Below are positions 42,338 to 51,329 of a DNA stretch of 64,000 nt, piece after piece. The stretch spans positions 2,666,001-2,730,000 of the forward strand of contig NZ_CP156674.1 of NCBI RefSeq assembly GCF_039851965.1, read 5' to 3'. This stretch comes from Pseudalkalibacillus hwajinpoensis (GTDB taxonomy: Bacteria; Bacillota; Bacilli; Bacillales; Guptibacillaceae). Within the stretch, counting starts at the first letter, position 1. Every line of letters begins with the position of its first letter. The notes beneath the pieces are model-generated. The model did not search any database. It saw nothing but the letters and a program-made list of their open reading frames with translations, and was not told where the DNA came from. A program made the translations under genes and the position numbers.

Positions 42338-42396
42338 ATAAAGTTTTAAGTATAAGGTTTATTAACAAAACCTTATACTTAGAACTTTATTCTTTT
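42338..42396 (+). terminator. Strong intra-operon terminator after the EAR candidate
   Basis: Arms at 42338-42360 and 42368-42390 pair over 23 bp with one mismatch around a 7-base loop and are followed by TCTTTT. Placed inside the eps operon before epsC, it would cut the operon short unless antitermination occurs. Confidence 0.88.
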
Positions 42397-42410
42397 ACAA
42401 GGGGGCTGTA

Positions 42411-42554
42411 ATGGTGAAACAAGCTGAAGATTATCCAAAATCGATTAAGAAAGCAATCAGATACATTAAACAGGATGCTTCAGAAGATCAATTGTATGGG
42501 ATTAAAAAACTCATTGACTCTGCGATTGAAAAAAGGAAGATTCTCTTGAAGTAG
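42411..42554 (+). CDS. 47-aa small protein in the eps operon
   Basis: An ATG with AGGGGGCTGTA upstream opens a 47-codon gene ending 21 bases before epsC. The product is charged and predicted helical throughout: MVKQAEDYPKSIKKAIRYIK, then DASEDQLYGIKKLIDSAIEK and a lysine-rich end. It has no membrane segment or signal. It lies directly after the intra-operon terminator, so it is made only with antitermination. I do not recognise the family; an alternative GTG start is at codon 2. Confidence 0.7.
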   Translation: MVKQAEDYPKSIKKAIRYIKQDASEDQLYGIKKLIDSAIEKRKILLK

Positions 42555-42575
42555 AAAGATGAAAGGAGGGAAAAT

Positions 42576-44396
42576 ATGACCTACCGACAAAGGTTACCTT
42601 TTTTTATTTTGATTGATTCCTGTATTGTACTGACAGCTATATTCTTCAGTCAATTCCTGGTTGGAGCAACTGTTCATGTTATCTCTTTCTCTATTGTTTT
42701 AAGCTCAGTCGTGATTTTATTAAGTCATCATCTATTTTCTTTCCGTTTTAACTTGTATAAGAAGGTTTGGGAATATGCCAGTGTTGGAGAGTTGGTTGTT
42801 ATTTTACAAACAGTTACCCTATCCATCTTTATGGCTGCAATTGTTCAACAGCTTGTTTTGAAAGAAACCTCCTTTCGTTTATTAATAGCTACCTGGATTT
42901 TGCATTTATTACTTATTGGCGGCTCACGTTTCTGCTGGAGAATGTATCGGGACACGGTTATGAACAAATCGAATAGCAAACGTAAGACGCTAATTGTTGG
43001 AGCTGGTTCAGCAGGAACTATGGTAGTGAGACAGTTACTGAAATACAACGATTCAGATCTTTCACCAGCAGGATTTATTGATGATGATGTACGCAAACAA
43101 AATCTAGACGTCTATGGGATTCCAATATTGGGCGGGATCCATTTGATTGAAGAGAAAGTGAAAGAGTTAGACATTGAAAACATCATAATAGCGATTCCAT
43201 CGTTAAATAAAAAGGAACTGCAAGCCATTTTTCAGGAATGTGCAAAAACAGAAGCAAAAACGCAAATCCTTCCTATGCTTGAAGACCTGATGACAGGGAA
43301 AATCTCAGTGAATCAATTTCGAGATGTAAAAGTAGAGGATTTATTGGGACGTGAACCAGTCGAATTAGATATTGATACGATTTCAAGCTCAATTACGAAT
43401 AAAGTCGTTCTTGTGACGGGTGCTGGAGGTTCAATTGGTTCCGAAATTTGCAGGCAAATTTCACTCTTTCATCCGAAGACACTGATTCTTTTAGGACATG
43501 GAGAAAACAGCATTTATTCAATTGAAATGGAATTAAAGGAAGTATTTCAAAACACAGACATAAACTTCGTCACAGAAATAGCTGACCTACAAGATGCAAG
43601 CAAAATGGTTAGTGTAATGGGGCATTATCAACCTGATGTTGTTTATCATGCTGCAGCTCATAAACATGTTCCACTAATGGAAAGAAATCCTGAAGAAGCC
43701 GTTAAAAATAACTTAATAGGAACATTAAATGCTGCAAACGCAGCAAGCTGGAACAATGTAAAAACATTTGTGATGATTTCTTCTGATAAAGCCGTTAACC
43801 CAACAAGTGTGATGGGGGCTACCAAGCGTTTGTCAGAAATGGTTGTTCAAAACCTTGATCGTCAGAGTACTACGAAATTCGTTGCAGTGAGATTTGGAAA
43901 TGTTCTGGGGAGCCGCGGGAGCGTTATTCCTTTATTTAAGAAACAGATTGAAAAAGGTGGTCCTATAACAGTAACTCACCCTGATATGATCCGATTCTTT
44001 ATGACAATACCAGAAGCTTCCCGACTTGTTATCCAGGCAGGATCCCTTGCTAAAGGTGGAGAAATTTTCGTTCTTGATATGGGAGAACCGGTTAAAATTG
44101 TGGACCTGGCAACAAACCTGATTAAACTCTCAGGTCATTCAGTGGATGATATAGGAATTGAGTATAGCGGAATTCGGCCAGGGGAAAAGTTATACGAAGA
44201 ATTACTAAATAAAGAAGAAGTGCATGCGGAACACATTTACCCAAACATCTATGTTGGTAAAACGTCTGAGCTGTATTTACAGGAAATCGAAGAGTTAATT
44301 GAGTCTTTTATAGAGATGGACAAGGAAGCCCTACGAAATAGATTGTTGTTATTAGCTAATCATCGAGTCGAGTCTCAACCATTACTATCAGGATAA
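42576..44396 (+). CDS. epsC: Membrane UDP-sugar 4,6-dehydratase (EpsC/CapD/PglF family)
   Basis: The 606-residue protein has four N-terminal helices (about 10-125), a CoA-binding-like Rossmann domain (KTLIVGAGSAGTMVVRQLL) and a C-terminal extended short-chain dehydrogenase with VLVTGAGGSIGSEICRQ, AAAHKHVPLME and TRPGEKLYEE-like SGIRPGEKLYEELL. The family converts UDP-GlcNAc to its 4-keto-6-deoxy form, the first step to bacillosamine-type sugars. EpsN, EpsM and EpsL encoded downstream fit the next steps. GAAAGGAGGG precedes the ATG. Confidence 0.92.
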   Translation: MTYRQRLPFFILIDSCIVLTAIFFSQFLVGATVHVISFSIVLSSVVILLSHHLFSFRFNLYKKVWEYASVGELVVILQTVTLSIFMAAIVQQLVLKETSFRLLIATWILHLLLIGGSRFCWRMYRDTVMNKSNSKRKTLIVGAGSAGTMVVRQLLKYNDSDLSPAGFIDDDVRKQNLDVYGIPILGGIHLIEEKVKELDIENIIIAIPSLNKKELQAIFQECAKTEAKTQILPMLEDLMTGKISVNQFRDVKVEDLLGREPVELDIDTISSSITNKVVLVTGAGGSIGSEICRQISLFHPKTLILLGHGENSIYSIEMELKEVFQNTDINFVTEIADLQDASKMVSVMGHYQPDVVYHAAAHKHVPLMERNPEEAVKNNLIGTLNAANAASWNNVKTFVMISSDKAVNPTSVMGATKRLSEMVVQNLDRQSTTKFVAVRFGNVLGSRGSVIPLFKKQIEKGGPITVTHPDMIRFFMTIPEASRLVIQAGSLAKGGEIFVLDMGEPVKIVDLATNLIKLSGHSVDDIGIEYSGIRPGEKLYEELLNKEEVHAEHIYPNIYVGKTSELYLQEIEELIESFIEMDKEALRNRLLLLANHRVESQPLLSG

Positions 44397-44452
44397 ATTT
44401 TAGTGCTATATCGTTCTTTATTAAGAATATCATCAGGGTAGGAGGTGGAAGA

Positions 44453-45607
44453 GTGGAAAAGAAAAAAGTGTTGTTTTGCGCAACAGTTGATTATCATTTC
44501 AAGGCTTTTCATTTACCCTATTTGAAATGGTTTAAAGAACAGGGGTGGGAGGTTCACGTAGCGGCTAGTGGAGATATAGAATTACCGGATACGGATCTTA
44601 AATTCAACATACCAATCCAACGTTCACCTTTTAGGCTGAAGAATTTCGAGGCATACAAGAAACTGAAACAGCTGATGGATAACAACAAATATGACATTAT
44701 TCATTGTCATACACCTATGGGGGGAGTGCTTGCCAGGTTAGCGGCTCGTAAAGCAAGAACCAACGGTACAAAGGTCATATATACAGCTCACGGGTTTCAC
44801 TTTTGTAAAGGCTCTCCACTTATAAACTGGCTCGTCTATTATCCAATCGAAAAGGAGTTAGCGAGTGATACGGACTGTTTAATCACTATAAATCAGGAAG
44901 ACTATCAGCTTGCATTGAAGCGTTTCAGCGCAACCCAGATTGAACATGTCAGAGGAGTTGGAATCGATACTGATTTATTTAGCCCATTGTTAGAGGAAGA
45001 TAAGAGTGTTCGAAAACAATCATTTGGATATCAACCAGATGATTGTTTGTTGTTTTACGCAGCAGAATTCAACCACAACAAAAATCAGAAGTACTTGCTT
45101 GAAGCACTGGCTTTAGTAAAGGATGAGGTACCACATATAAAGTTATTGCTTGCAGGTGAGGGTGCTCTTCTCGAAAGTTGCAAAACAATCGCTTATCAAC
45201 TTGGTCTCACCCATATGGTTGATTTTCTCGGTTATCGAAAAGATTTGAAGGAACTTGTCCCGATGTGCGATGTAGCGGTTGCCTCCAGTTTGCGGGAAGG
45301 CTTACCAGTCAATATCATGGAAGCGATGTCCTGTGAGCTACCAGTTATTGCAGTAGAAAACAGAGGGCATCGAGAGCTTGTTGTACCTAATGAAACGGGA
45401 TGGCTTGTTCATCATGATCGTCCTGAAGAGTTAGCTACTAAAATTAAGCGTCTTGCAGTTGATGAGGTTACAAGAAAAGCACTAGGAAAAAATGGTAGAA
45501 AAAGAATAGTATCTGATTTTAGCGTAGATCAAATCCTGCTTCATAAGAGCATGATCTACACCTCTTATATAAAAGAAACGGAGGAGGTTACTTGGGCAAT
45601 CCGGTAA
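44453..45607 (+). CDS. epsD: Glycosyltransferase family 4, EpsD
   Basis: The 384-residue GT-B enzyme closely resembles B. subtilis EpsD from its first residues (KKVLFCATVDYHFKAFHLPYLKWFK) and has HCHTPMGGVLARLAARKAR, TAHGFHFCKGSPL, AGEGALLE and the nucleotide-sugar E-x7-E motif in REGLPVNIMEAMSCELPVI. It adds a sugar to the lipid-linked EPS unit in the cytoplasm. The start is GTG with AGGAGGTGGA upstream. It overlaps epsF by 16 bases. Confidence 0.92.
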   Translation: MEKKKVLFCATVDYHFKAFHLPYLKWFKEQGWEVHVAASGDIELPDTDLKFNIPIQRSPFRLKNFEAYKKLKQLMDNNKYDIIHCHTPMGGVLARLAARKARTNGTKVIYTAHGFHFCKGSPLINWLVYYPIEKELASDTDCLITINQEDYQLALKRFSATQIEHVRGVGIDTDLFSPLLEEDKSVRKQSFGYQPDDCLLFYAAEFNHNKNQKYLLEALALVKDEVPHIKLLLAGEGALLESCKTIAYQLGLTHMVDFLGYRKDLKELVPMCDVAVASSLREGLPVNIMEAMSCELPVIAVENRGHRELVVPNETGWLVHHDRPEELATKIKRLAVDEVTRKALGKNGRKRIVSDFSVDQILLHKSMIYTSYIKETEEVTWAIR

Positions 45608-46743
45608 GAGTCCTTCATGTTGTCGTTAACATGAACCGAGGCGGAGCAGAAACACTTATTATGAATTTGTATCGAAATATTGATCGATCAAAAGTTCAAT
45701 TTGATTTTCTCACCTGCAAAGAAGGGGTATTTGACTCAGAAATAAAAGCGATGGGAGGTAAAATCTATCGAATTCCTTATGTAAGTGAGGTAGGACACGG
45801 TGGATATGTGAGAGTACTTAATCGTTTCTTTCAAGCTCATTCCTATTATCAAATAGTTCATTCGCATATGGATAAAATGAGCGGACTTGTGCTTAGAGCT
45901 GCTAAGAAGGCCGGGATAAGAAATCGTATTGCACATAGTCATAATACGAATAGTGAAGGAGGGAAGGCAGCGAGAATATATAAGTGGTATGCAGGTCAAT
46001 TTGTTGAGACTAATGCTACACACTTTTATGCTTGTTCTCACCTTGCATCAAATTGGCTGTATTCCAAAAAAGTGAAAAGTTCCATTATCTTAAAAAATGG
46101 AATCGAGCCTGAACAATTTTCTTATTCGGATCAAATAAGAAAAAGTGTTAGAGAAGAATTAAACATTGGTGATAAAACGTTTGTACTTGGACATGTAGGG
46201 CGTTTTGCTCGTCAGAAGAACCATCCATTCCTCATTGATTTATTTAATAGGTTCCAACAAGGGAAGAAAGATTCTGTTCTGATATTAGCGGGTGATGGGC
46301 CATACCGTTCAGAAATGGAGAAGAAAGTGAAGGAGTTATCACTGGAAAACAATGTGAAGTTCATTGGGATCCGGAGTGATATTAATCGAATCTTGCAAGC
46401 TTTCGATGTGTTTGTATTCCCTTCTTTTCATGAAGGCTTACCAGTTACTCTTGTTGAAGCACAGGCAGCCGGCTTACCTTGCTTTATTTCAGATTACATT
46501 ACGAATGAGATTGATCTTGGATTGAATCTAATCCATCAGATTTCCTTAAAAGATAAACGGATTTGGATAAGTGAATTAATTGAGTTTGCTGAGTCTAGGC
46601 CGATACGTAAGAAATCTATTTCTTCATTAACAACAAGCGACTATGATATTAGGAAAACGGCCACGAAGCTCCAGAATAATTATATGAAAATGGGGAGGGA
46701 AGTTTTTGAAGAAGTTGACGGTCTTCACCCCCACGTACAATAG
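45592..46743 (+). CDS. epsF: Glycosyltransferase family 4, EpsF
   Basis: The 383-residue GT-B enzyme resembles EpsF of B. subtilis: VRVLHVVVNMNRGGAETLIMNLYRNID at the start, RIAHSHNT, GHVGRFARQKNH, LAGDGPYRSEM and HEGLPVTLVEAQAAGLPCFISD. It probably adds the next sugar of the repeat unit. TTG at 45592 follows GAGGAGG by 6 bases and lies inside the end of epsD, indicating translational coupling. Its 3' end overlaps the following GT2 gene by 38 bases. Confidence 0.9.
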   Translation: MGNPVRVLHVVVNMNRGGAETLIMNLYRNIDRSKVQFDFLTCKEGVFDSEIKAMGGKIYRIPYVSEVGHGGYVRVLNRFFQAHSYYQIVHSHMDKMSGLVLRAAKKAGIRNRIAHSHNTNSEGGKAARIYKWYAGQFVETNATHFYACSHLASNWLYSKKVKSSIILKNGIEPEQFSYSDQIRKSVREELNIGDKTFVLGHVGRFARQKNHPFLIDLFNRFQQGKKDSVLILAGDGPYRSEMEKKVKELSLENNVKFIGIRSDINRILQAFDVFVFPSFHEGLPVTLVEAQAAGLPCFISDYITNEIDLGLNLIHQISLKDKRIWISELIEFAESRPIRKKSISSLTTSDYDIRKTATKLQNNYMKMGREVFEEVDGLHPHVQ

Positions 46744-47602
46744 GGCCTTTTGTCTTCATAGCTGTTATGAAAGTTTAAAAAGACAGACTAACAAAGATTT
46801 TCTATGGTTAATCGTAGATGACGGTTCTACAGATGAAACGGAGGACTTAGTTAGCGGTTGGATCAAAGAACGTTCTGTCGAAATCATTTACGTCAAACAA
46901 GAGAATCAGGGAATGCATGGTGCCCATAATACCGCTTATGAAGTCATTGAAACAGAATTGAACGTTTGTATTGATTCAGATGATTATATGCCAGATGATG
47001 CGGTAGAGAAAATTTTATCGTGCTGGGAGAAATACGGAAGCAATGAAGTGAGCGGAATCATTGGACTTGATTCTTATATGAATGGAGAAATTATTGGATC
47101 TTGTTTTCCAGAAAAGTTGATACGCTCAACTCTTTTTCATTTATATAGTAAGCACAAAGTAACAGGTGATAAAAAGCTAGTTTACCGAACAGAATTAACA
47201 AGAGATTTCACTTATCCTCTTTATGAAAACGAGAAATATGTAGGCTTAGCTTACAAGTATTACAAGCTCGATCAGTATTTTGAAATGGTTTTATTAAATG
47301 AAGTACTCTGTTGTGTTGAATATTTAGAGGATGGTTCTTCCCTAAACATGTTTAGACAGTATCGTAAAAATCCGAGAGGGTTTTCATTTTATCGAAGAGA
47401 ACTTATGAAACTACCGTTTGCTACTCTTTCGTATAAATTCAGACAGGCCATTCATTATGTTTCAAGCAGTATGATGGAACGAAATATGAGGTACTTAAAC
47501 GAAGCACCAGCAAAGGGATTAACACTAGTCGCAACCCCCTTTGGAGTAGCTTTGTATTTGTATATTATGGCAAAAACAGTAAGGTTAACTACTCCTTTGT
47601 AA
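46706..47602 (+). CDS. Glycosyltransferase family 2
   Basis: The 298-residue GT-A enzyme starts KKLTVFTPTYNRAFCLHSCYESL with IVDDGSTDET (about 37-46) and the metal-binding CIDSDDYMPDDAV (about 91-103), then a family-specific tail ending in a hydrophobic stretch (VATPFGVALYLYIMAKTV) that may sit at the membrane. It occupies a place between EpsF and EpsG. It could be an EpsE- or EpsH-type enzyme, but I cannot choose. The start is TTG at 46706 with GGGAGGG upstream, within the epsF end. Confidence 0.85.
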   Translation: MKKLTVFTPTYNRAFCLHSCYESLKRQTNKDFLWLIVDDGSTDETEDLVSGWIKERSVEIIYVKQENQGMHGAHNTAYEVIETELNVCIDSDDYMPDDAVEKILSCWEKYGSNEVSGIIGLDSYMNGEIIGSCFPEKLIRSTLFHLYSKHKVTGDKKLVYRTELTRDFTYPLYENEKYVGLAYKYYKLDQYFEMVLLNEVLCCVEYLEDGSSLNMFRQYRKNPRGFSFYRRELMKLPFATLSYKFRQAIHYVSSSMMERNMRYLNEAPAKGLTLVATPFGVALYLYIMAKTVRLTTPL

Positions 47603-47631
47603 TCGAATATGGTATCGAAAGGAAACCACTT

Positions 47632-48705
47632 ATGACGATTCTATGGATCACACTTCCCATAGTTTTTATTTTTGCTTATTTTGCGAGGTATGCTTCACCT
47701 ATTGTTATTACCCACGGCTACTCACAAATCATGAGACCGAGTAAATTGTTGGTATTCGGAGCGATGCTGACCCTCATCCTGGTAGCAGGTCTGAGATCAA
47801 ACATTGGTGACACTTTCAATTATGTCAATATCTATGAAGACAATGATTTCACGTGGGAATATGTATTAAGCAAGAAGGACATTGGATTTGGAATCCTTCA
47901 AATGATTTTGAAGACAATCTCTGCTGATCCACAAATCATGATTTTTACGACAGCGTTATTCACTAATTTGCTTATCGTTATCATTCTTGCGACTTATTCG
48001 AAACGGATAGAGCTTAGTCTATATGTTTATATTACTGGCGGACTTTTTCTTGTATCGATGAATGGGATTAGACAAGCACTAGCTGGAGCAATTGCATTCA
48101 CGGCAACTAAGTACTTAATAGAAGGAGATTTTATTAAATACTCTCTGATCGTTGTATTGGCATCCTTTATTCATCAAAGTGCCCTTATCCTACTTCCTAT
48201 TTATTTTGTGGTTCGTTTCAAACCATGGTCTAAAGCTACGATCGCACTACTAATTCTTTCAATTATTATCGTGATGGGATTTGAGAAGTTTTCATCTATT
48301 TTATTCTCAGCGATTGAAGATACTCAGTATGGAAGGTACGACGACTTTGATGAAGGTGGTGCAAGTAGCTTAAGAGTTGTTGTCATGGCTGCTCCTTTAA
48401 TACTCGCTTATCTCGGACGAGTAAAGCTAAAGAAGCTGTTTCCAAAAAGTGATGTTATTGTAAATATGACCTTACTCAGTGTGGTGTTTATGATCGTTTC
48501 AACTCAGAGCTGGATCTTTGCAAGATTCTCGATCTATTTTGGCCTCTATCAACTTATTCTTATTTCCTGGGTCGTAGATCTCTTTAAGCAACGAGATCAG
48601 AAGATGATTTATTATTGCATTCTTGTTTGCTATCTAGCTTATTACTATTACGAAAATGTGATTAGCTTAAATATCATTTATAAGAGCAATTTTCTAACAT
48701 GGTAA
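47632..48705 (+). CDS. epsG: EpsG-family polysaccharide polymerase (Wzy-like)
   Basis: The 357-residue protein has about ten membrane helices and the EpsG pattern: LILVAGLRSNIGDTFNYVNIYE (about 44-65), KDIGFGILQMILK, and GGLFLVSMNGIRQALAGAIAFTATKYL with the arginine-rich loop expected in Wzy-type polymerases. It likely polymerises lipid-linked repeat units at the outer face of the membrane. ATG with GAAAGGAAACC upstream. A 54-aa small gene follows after 33 bases. Confidence 0.88.
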   Translation: MTILWITLPIVFIFAYFARYASPIVITHGYSQIMRPSKLLVFGAMLTLILVAGLRSNIGDTFNYVNIYEDNDFTWEYVLSKKDIGFGILQMILKTISADPQIMIFTTALFTNLLIVIILATYSKRIELSLYVYITGGLFLVSMNGIRQALAGAIAFTATKYLIEGDFIKYSLIVVLASFIHQSALILLPIYFVVRFKPWSKATIALLILSIIIVMGFEKFSSILFSAIEDTQYGRYDDFDEGGASSLRVVVMAAPLILAYLGRVKLKKLFPKSDVIVNMTLLSVVFMIVSTQSWIFARFSIYFGLYQLILISWVVDLFKQRDQKMIYYCILVCYLAYYYYENVISLNIIYKSNFLTW

Positions 48706-48738
48706 TGATTAATCATAAAATGAGAAGGAGAGAGTTAT

Positions 48739-48903
48739 ATGGGGTCAACACTTGGCATTACCCAAGATAAACTTCAAGAAATCTTGATACAGGCAAGAGA
48801 TAAAGGCAATGGTAATGATGATCTAAATGCGTCTGATTTGGTAGATGAGATCAGAGATAACCTTTTATCCGCTAGTGTTTTCAATATGAAAGAAACATCT
48901 TAG
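48739..48903 (+). CDS. 54-aa small protein in the eps operon
   Basis: An ATG 7 bases after AAGGAGAGAG begins a 54-codon gene ending 8 bases before epsL. The product is acidic (MGSTLGITQDKLQEILIQAR, then DKGNGNDDLNASDLVDEIRD and a hydrophobic ending near LLSASVFNM). It seems to form two helices joined by a Gly/Asn/Asp turn. I do not recognise the family. The excellent RBS and tight spacing support a real gene; a regulator or a subunit of the sugar transferase complex is conceivable. Confidence 0.72.
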   Translation: MGSTLGITQDKLQEILIQARDKGNGNDDLNASDLVDEIRDNLLSASVFNMKETS

Positions 48904-48911
48904 GATCAGGG

Positions 48912-49511
48912 ATGAAACGATTATTCGATGTAACGATAGCTACTACACTACTTGTTGTTCTCTCGCCAGTCATTGGTGTTTTGAGTCTTAAAATTAAGAA
49001 ACAAATGGGTGCTCCTGTCCTGTTTAAACAGCAACGGCCAGGGTTACATGAAAAGCCATTTTATCTGTGTAAGTTTCGAACAATGGGACATGGAACTGAT
49101 GTAAATGGTGAATTGCTCCCTGATCATTCTCGTTTAACTGAGCTTGGTAAGTTTCTTAGAAAATATAGCCTGGATGAACTCCCTCAACTCTTAAATGTTT
49201 TCAAAGGGGAGATGAGTTTAGTAGGTCCTCGTCCATTGTTAATGGATTACCTGCCACTTTACTCAGATGATCAAAAGATGCGCCATCATGTGAAACCTGG
49301 AATGACAGGCTGGGCACAGGTAAATGGAAGAAACGCCATCTCCTGGGAAGAGAAATTCAAATTGGATACCTGGTATGTTCAAAACCAATCCTTTCTATTG
49401 GATCTTAAAATTTTATGTATCACAATCTATAAAGTCTTGAAGAAGGAAGGTATTAATCAACAAGAAGAGGTACCGATGGAAAAATTCAGAGGATCGAAAG
49501 AAGTGATCTAA
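48912..49511 (+). CDS. epsL: Undecaprenyl-phosphate sugar phosphotransferase EpsL
   Basis: The 199-residue initiating transferase has an N-terminal membrane helix (about 8-26), KQQRPGLHEKPFYLCKFRTM, SLDELPQLLNVFKGEMSLVGPRPLL and MTGWAQVNGRN, the full signature of short PglC/WcaJ-C-terminal-type enzymes. It attaches the first sugar phosphate, probably a diacetylated bacillosamine-like sugar made by EpsC-N-M, to undecaprenyl phosphate. It lies one base before epsM. Confidence 0.93.
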   Translation: MKRLFDVTIATTLLVVLSPVIGVLSLKIKKQMGAPVLFKQQRPGLHEKPFYLCKFRTMGHGTDVNGELLPDHSRLTELGKFLRKYSLDELPQLLNVFKGEMSLVGPRPLLMDYLPLYSDDQKMRHHVKPGMTGWAQVNGRNAISWEEKFKLDTWYVQNQSFLLDLKILCITIYKVLKKEGINQQEEVPMEKFRGSKEVI

Positions 49512-49512
49512 T

Positions 49513-50151
49513 ATGGAAGTCATTATCATTGGTAACGGTGGTCATAGTAAAGTGATTCAGGAGATGATCAGCTCTCTCAAGTTCAAAATCACTGCGATTC
49601 TTGATGATAAATATACTGATTATAAACGGGAAAAGGAAATCAATTATGCTCCAATTGAATCGGTAGAAAAGTATCTGAAACCAGATGTGAAGGTTGTCAT
49701 TGCAATCGGTGACAACGCTTTTAGAAAAATGGTTTCAAATAAACTAGAGTTACATCCTGATCATTATTTAACCGTTATACATCCAACTGCTATTATTAGT
49801 CGATCAGCAGTAATTGGAGTTGGAACGGTTATTATGCCAGATGTAGTGATCAATGCTGAAGCAACAATTGGTGATCATTGCATCATCAACACTGGTGCGA
49901 TTATCGAGCATGGGAATAAGGTAAGAAACTTTGGTCATGTGTCACCAAACGCGACGTTAACCGGATGCGTATCAACTGGTGAAGGAGTACATATAGGCGC
50001 ATCCGCTACAGTCATACCTGGTATTTCCGTTGGAAGCTGGTCTGTGATTGGGGCAGGCGCAACCGTTATCGAGAATCTACCGTCTTTTTCAACAGCTGTG
50101 GGGTGCCCAGCCAAAATTATTAAGAGAGGTGGTGATGTGATTGCACAATAG
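49513..50151 (+). CDS. epsM: Sugar O/N-acetyltransferase EpsM (PglD family)
   Basis: The 212-residue protein has a small Rossmann-like N-terminal domain (VIIIGNGGHSKVIQEMI) and a left-handed beta-helix of hexapeptide repeats (VIGVGTVIMPDVVIN, HCIINTGAIIEHGNKV, GEGVHIGASATVIPGI), as in PglD. The catalytic histidine is in the INTGAIIEHGN segment. It would acetylate the 4-amino sugar made by EpsN. It overlaps epsN by 11 bases. Confidence 0.92.
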   Translation: MEVIIIGNGGHSKVIQEMISSLKFKITAILDDKYTDYKREKEINYAPIESVEKYLKPDVKVVIAIGDNAFRKMVSNKLELHPDHYLTVIHPTAIISRSAVIGVGTVIMPDVVINAEATIGDHCIINTGAIIEHGNKVRNFGHVSPNATLTGCVSTGEGVHIGASATVIPGISVGSWSVIGAGATVIENLPSFSTAVGCPAKIIKRGGDVIAQ

Positions 50152-51304
50152 AATCTATCTTTCTCCGCCACATATGAGCGGGAAGGAACAAACGTATATT
50201 CAAGAAGCATTTGATTCTAATTGGATCGCACCACTTGGAGCAAATGTGGATGCTTTCGAAAAGGAAGTCGCTACTTATGTAGGAGCCAGTGAGGCAATTG
50301 CAGTCAGTTCAGGAACTGCAGCCATTCACCTGGCTCTTTCTTTATTAGGAGTAACGATTGGTGATAATGTATTCTGCTCGACGCTAACATTTGTAGCAAG
50401 TGCCAACCCGATTCTCTATCAAGGAGCACAGCCAGTCTTTATTGATTCAGAACCAGATACATGGAATATGTCTCCACTGGCACTGGAAAGAGCATTGAAT
50501 GATGCTGCAAAGGAAGGGAAGCTTCCAAAAGCAGTTATCGTCGTTCATCTATACGGCCAGAGTGCAAAAATGGATGAGATCTTGATGTTGTGCAATCAGT
50601 ATGAAGTTCCTGTCATTGAAGATGCAGCTGAATCCCTCGGATCAACCTACAAAAGAAAAGCGAGTGGAGCGCTGGGTAAATTCGGAATTTATTCATTTAA
50701 CGGCAACAAAATTATTACAACTTCAGGTGGCGGAATGCTTGTTTCGAACGATATTCATGCCATTCAACAAGCTCGTTTTCTTGCAACTCAAGCACGTGAT
50801 CAGGCCCATCATTATCAGCATAGTCAACTTGGGTATAACTACCGGATGAGTAATTTGCTTGCTGGAGTAGGAAGAGCTCAGATGGAAGTACTGAATGATC
50901 GTATATCAGCGAGACGAAAGATATTTGATACTTACTATAATGAACTGGCTCATTTTCAGGAAGTTGATTTCATGCCAGAGTTGTTAGGTACATCGTCCAA
51001 TCGCTGGTTGACTGCGCTCACGATCAATGAAGATGCGTTCTCATCAACTAGGGAGATTCTGGAGGTTATGAGACAGCATAATATCGAAGCACGGCCAGTG
51101 TGGAAACCACTCCATCTTCAACCTTTATATCAAGAAGCAAAATATTATTCTCATGGTATTCAGGAGCATGTAGCAGAAAAGCTATTTCGCTCTGGAATCT
51201 GTCTTCCATCCGGATCTAACCTGTTAGAACAAGATCAGCTATATATTATTGACTGTTTTAAAAAGGCTCTTCATATGAAAGAACCAGTTAGGGAAATGGT
51301 ATGA
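50141..51304 (+). CDS. epsN: UDP-4-amino-sugar transaminase EpsN (DegT/DnrJ/EryC1)
   Basis: The 387-residue PLP enzyme has the DegT-family motifs SSGTAAIHLALSLL (about 50-63), VPVIEDAAESLGSTY for cofactor binding, and SFNGNKIITTSGGGML with the Schiff-base lysine. It aminates the 4-keto sugar produced by EpsC. The start is TTG at 50141, inside the epsM end, with GAGGTGGTGA upstream. Last of the recognisably B. subtilis-like eps genes, it is followed by the sinR-like gene after 25 bases. Confidence 0.93.
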   Translation: MHNRIYLSPPHMSGKEQTYIQEAFDSNWIAPLGANVDAFEKEVATYVGASEAIAVSSGTAAIHLALSLLGVTIGDNVFCSTLTFVASANPILYQGAQPVFIDSEPDTWNMSPLALERALNDAAKEGKLPKAVIVVHLYGQSAKMDEILMLCNQYEVPVIEDAAESLGSTYKRKASGALGKFGIYSFNGNKIITTSGGGMLVSNDIHAIQQARFLATQARDQAHHYQHSQLGYNYRMSNLLAGVGRAQMEVLNDRISARRKIFDTYYNELAHFQEVDFMPELLGTSSNRWLTALTINEDAFSSTREILEVMRQHNIEARPVWKPLHLQPLYQEAKYYSHGIQEHVAEKLFRSGICLPSGSNLLEQDQLYIIDCFKKALHMKEPVREMV

Positions 51305-51329
51305 GTCAGAAAATGAAGAGGTATATTGC

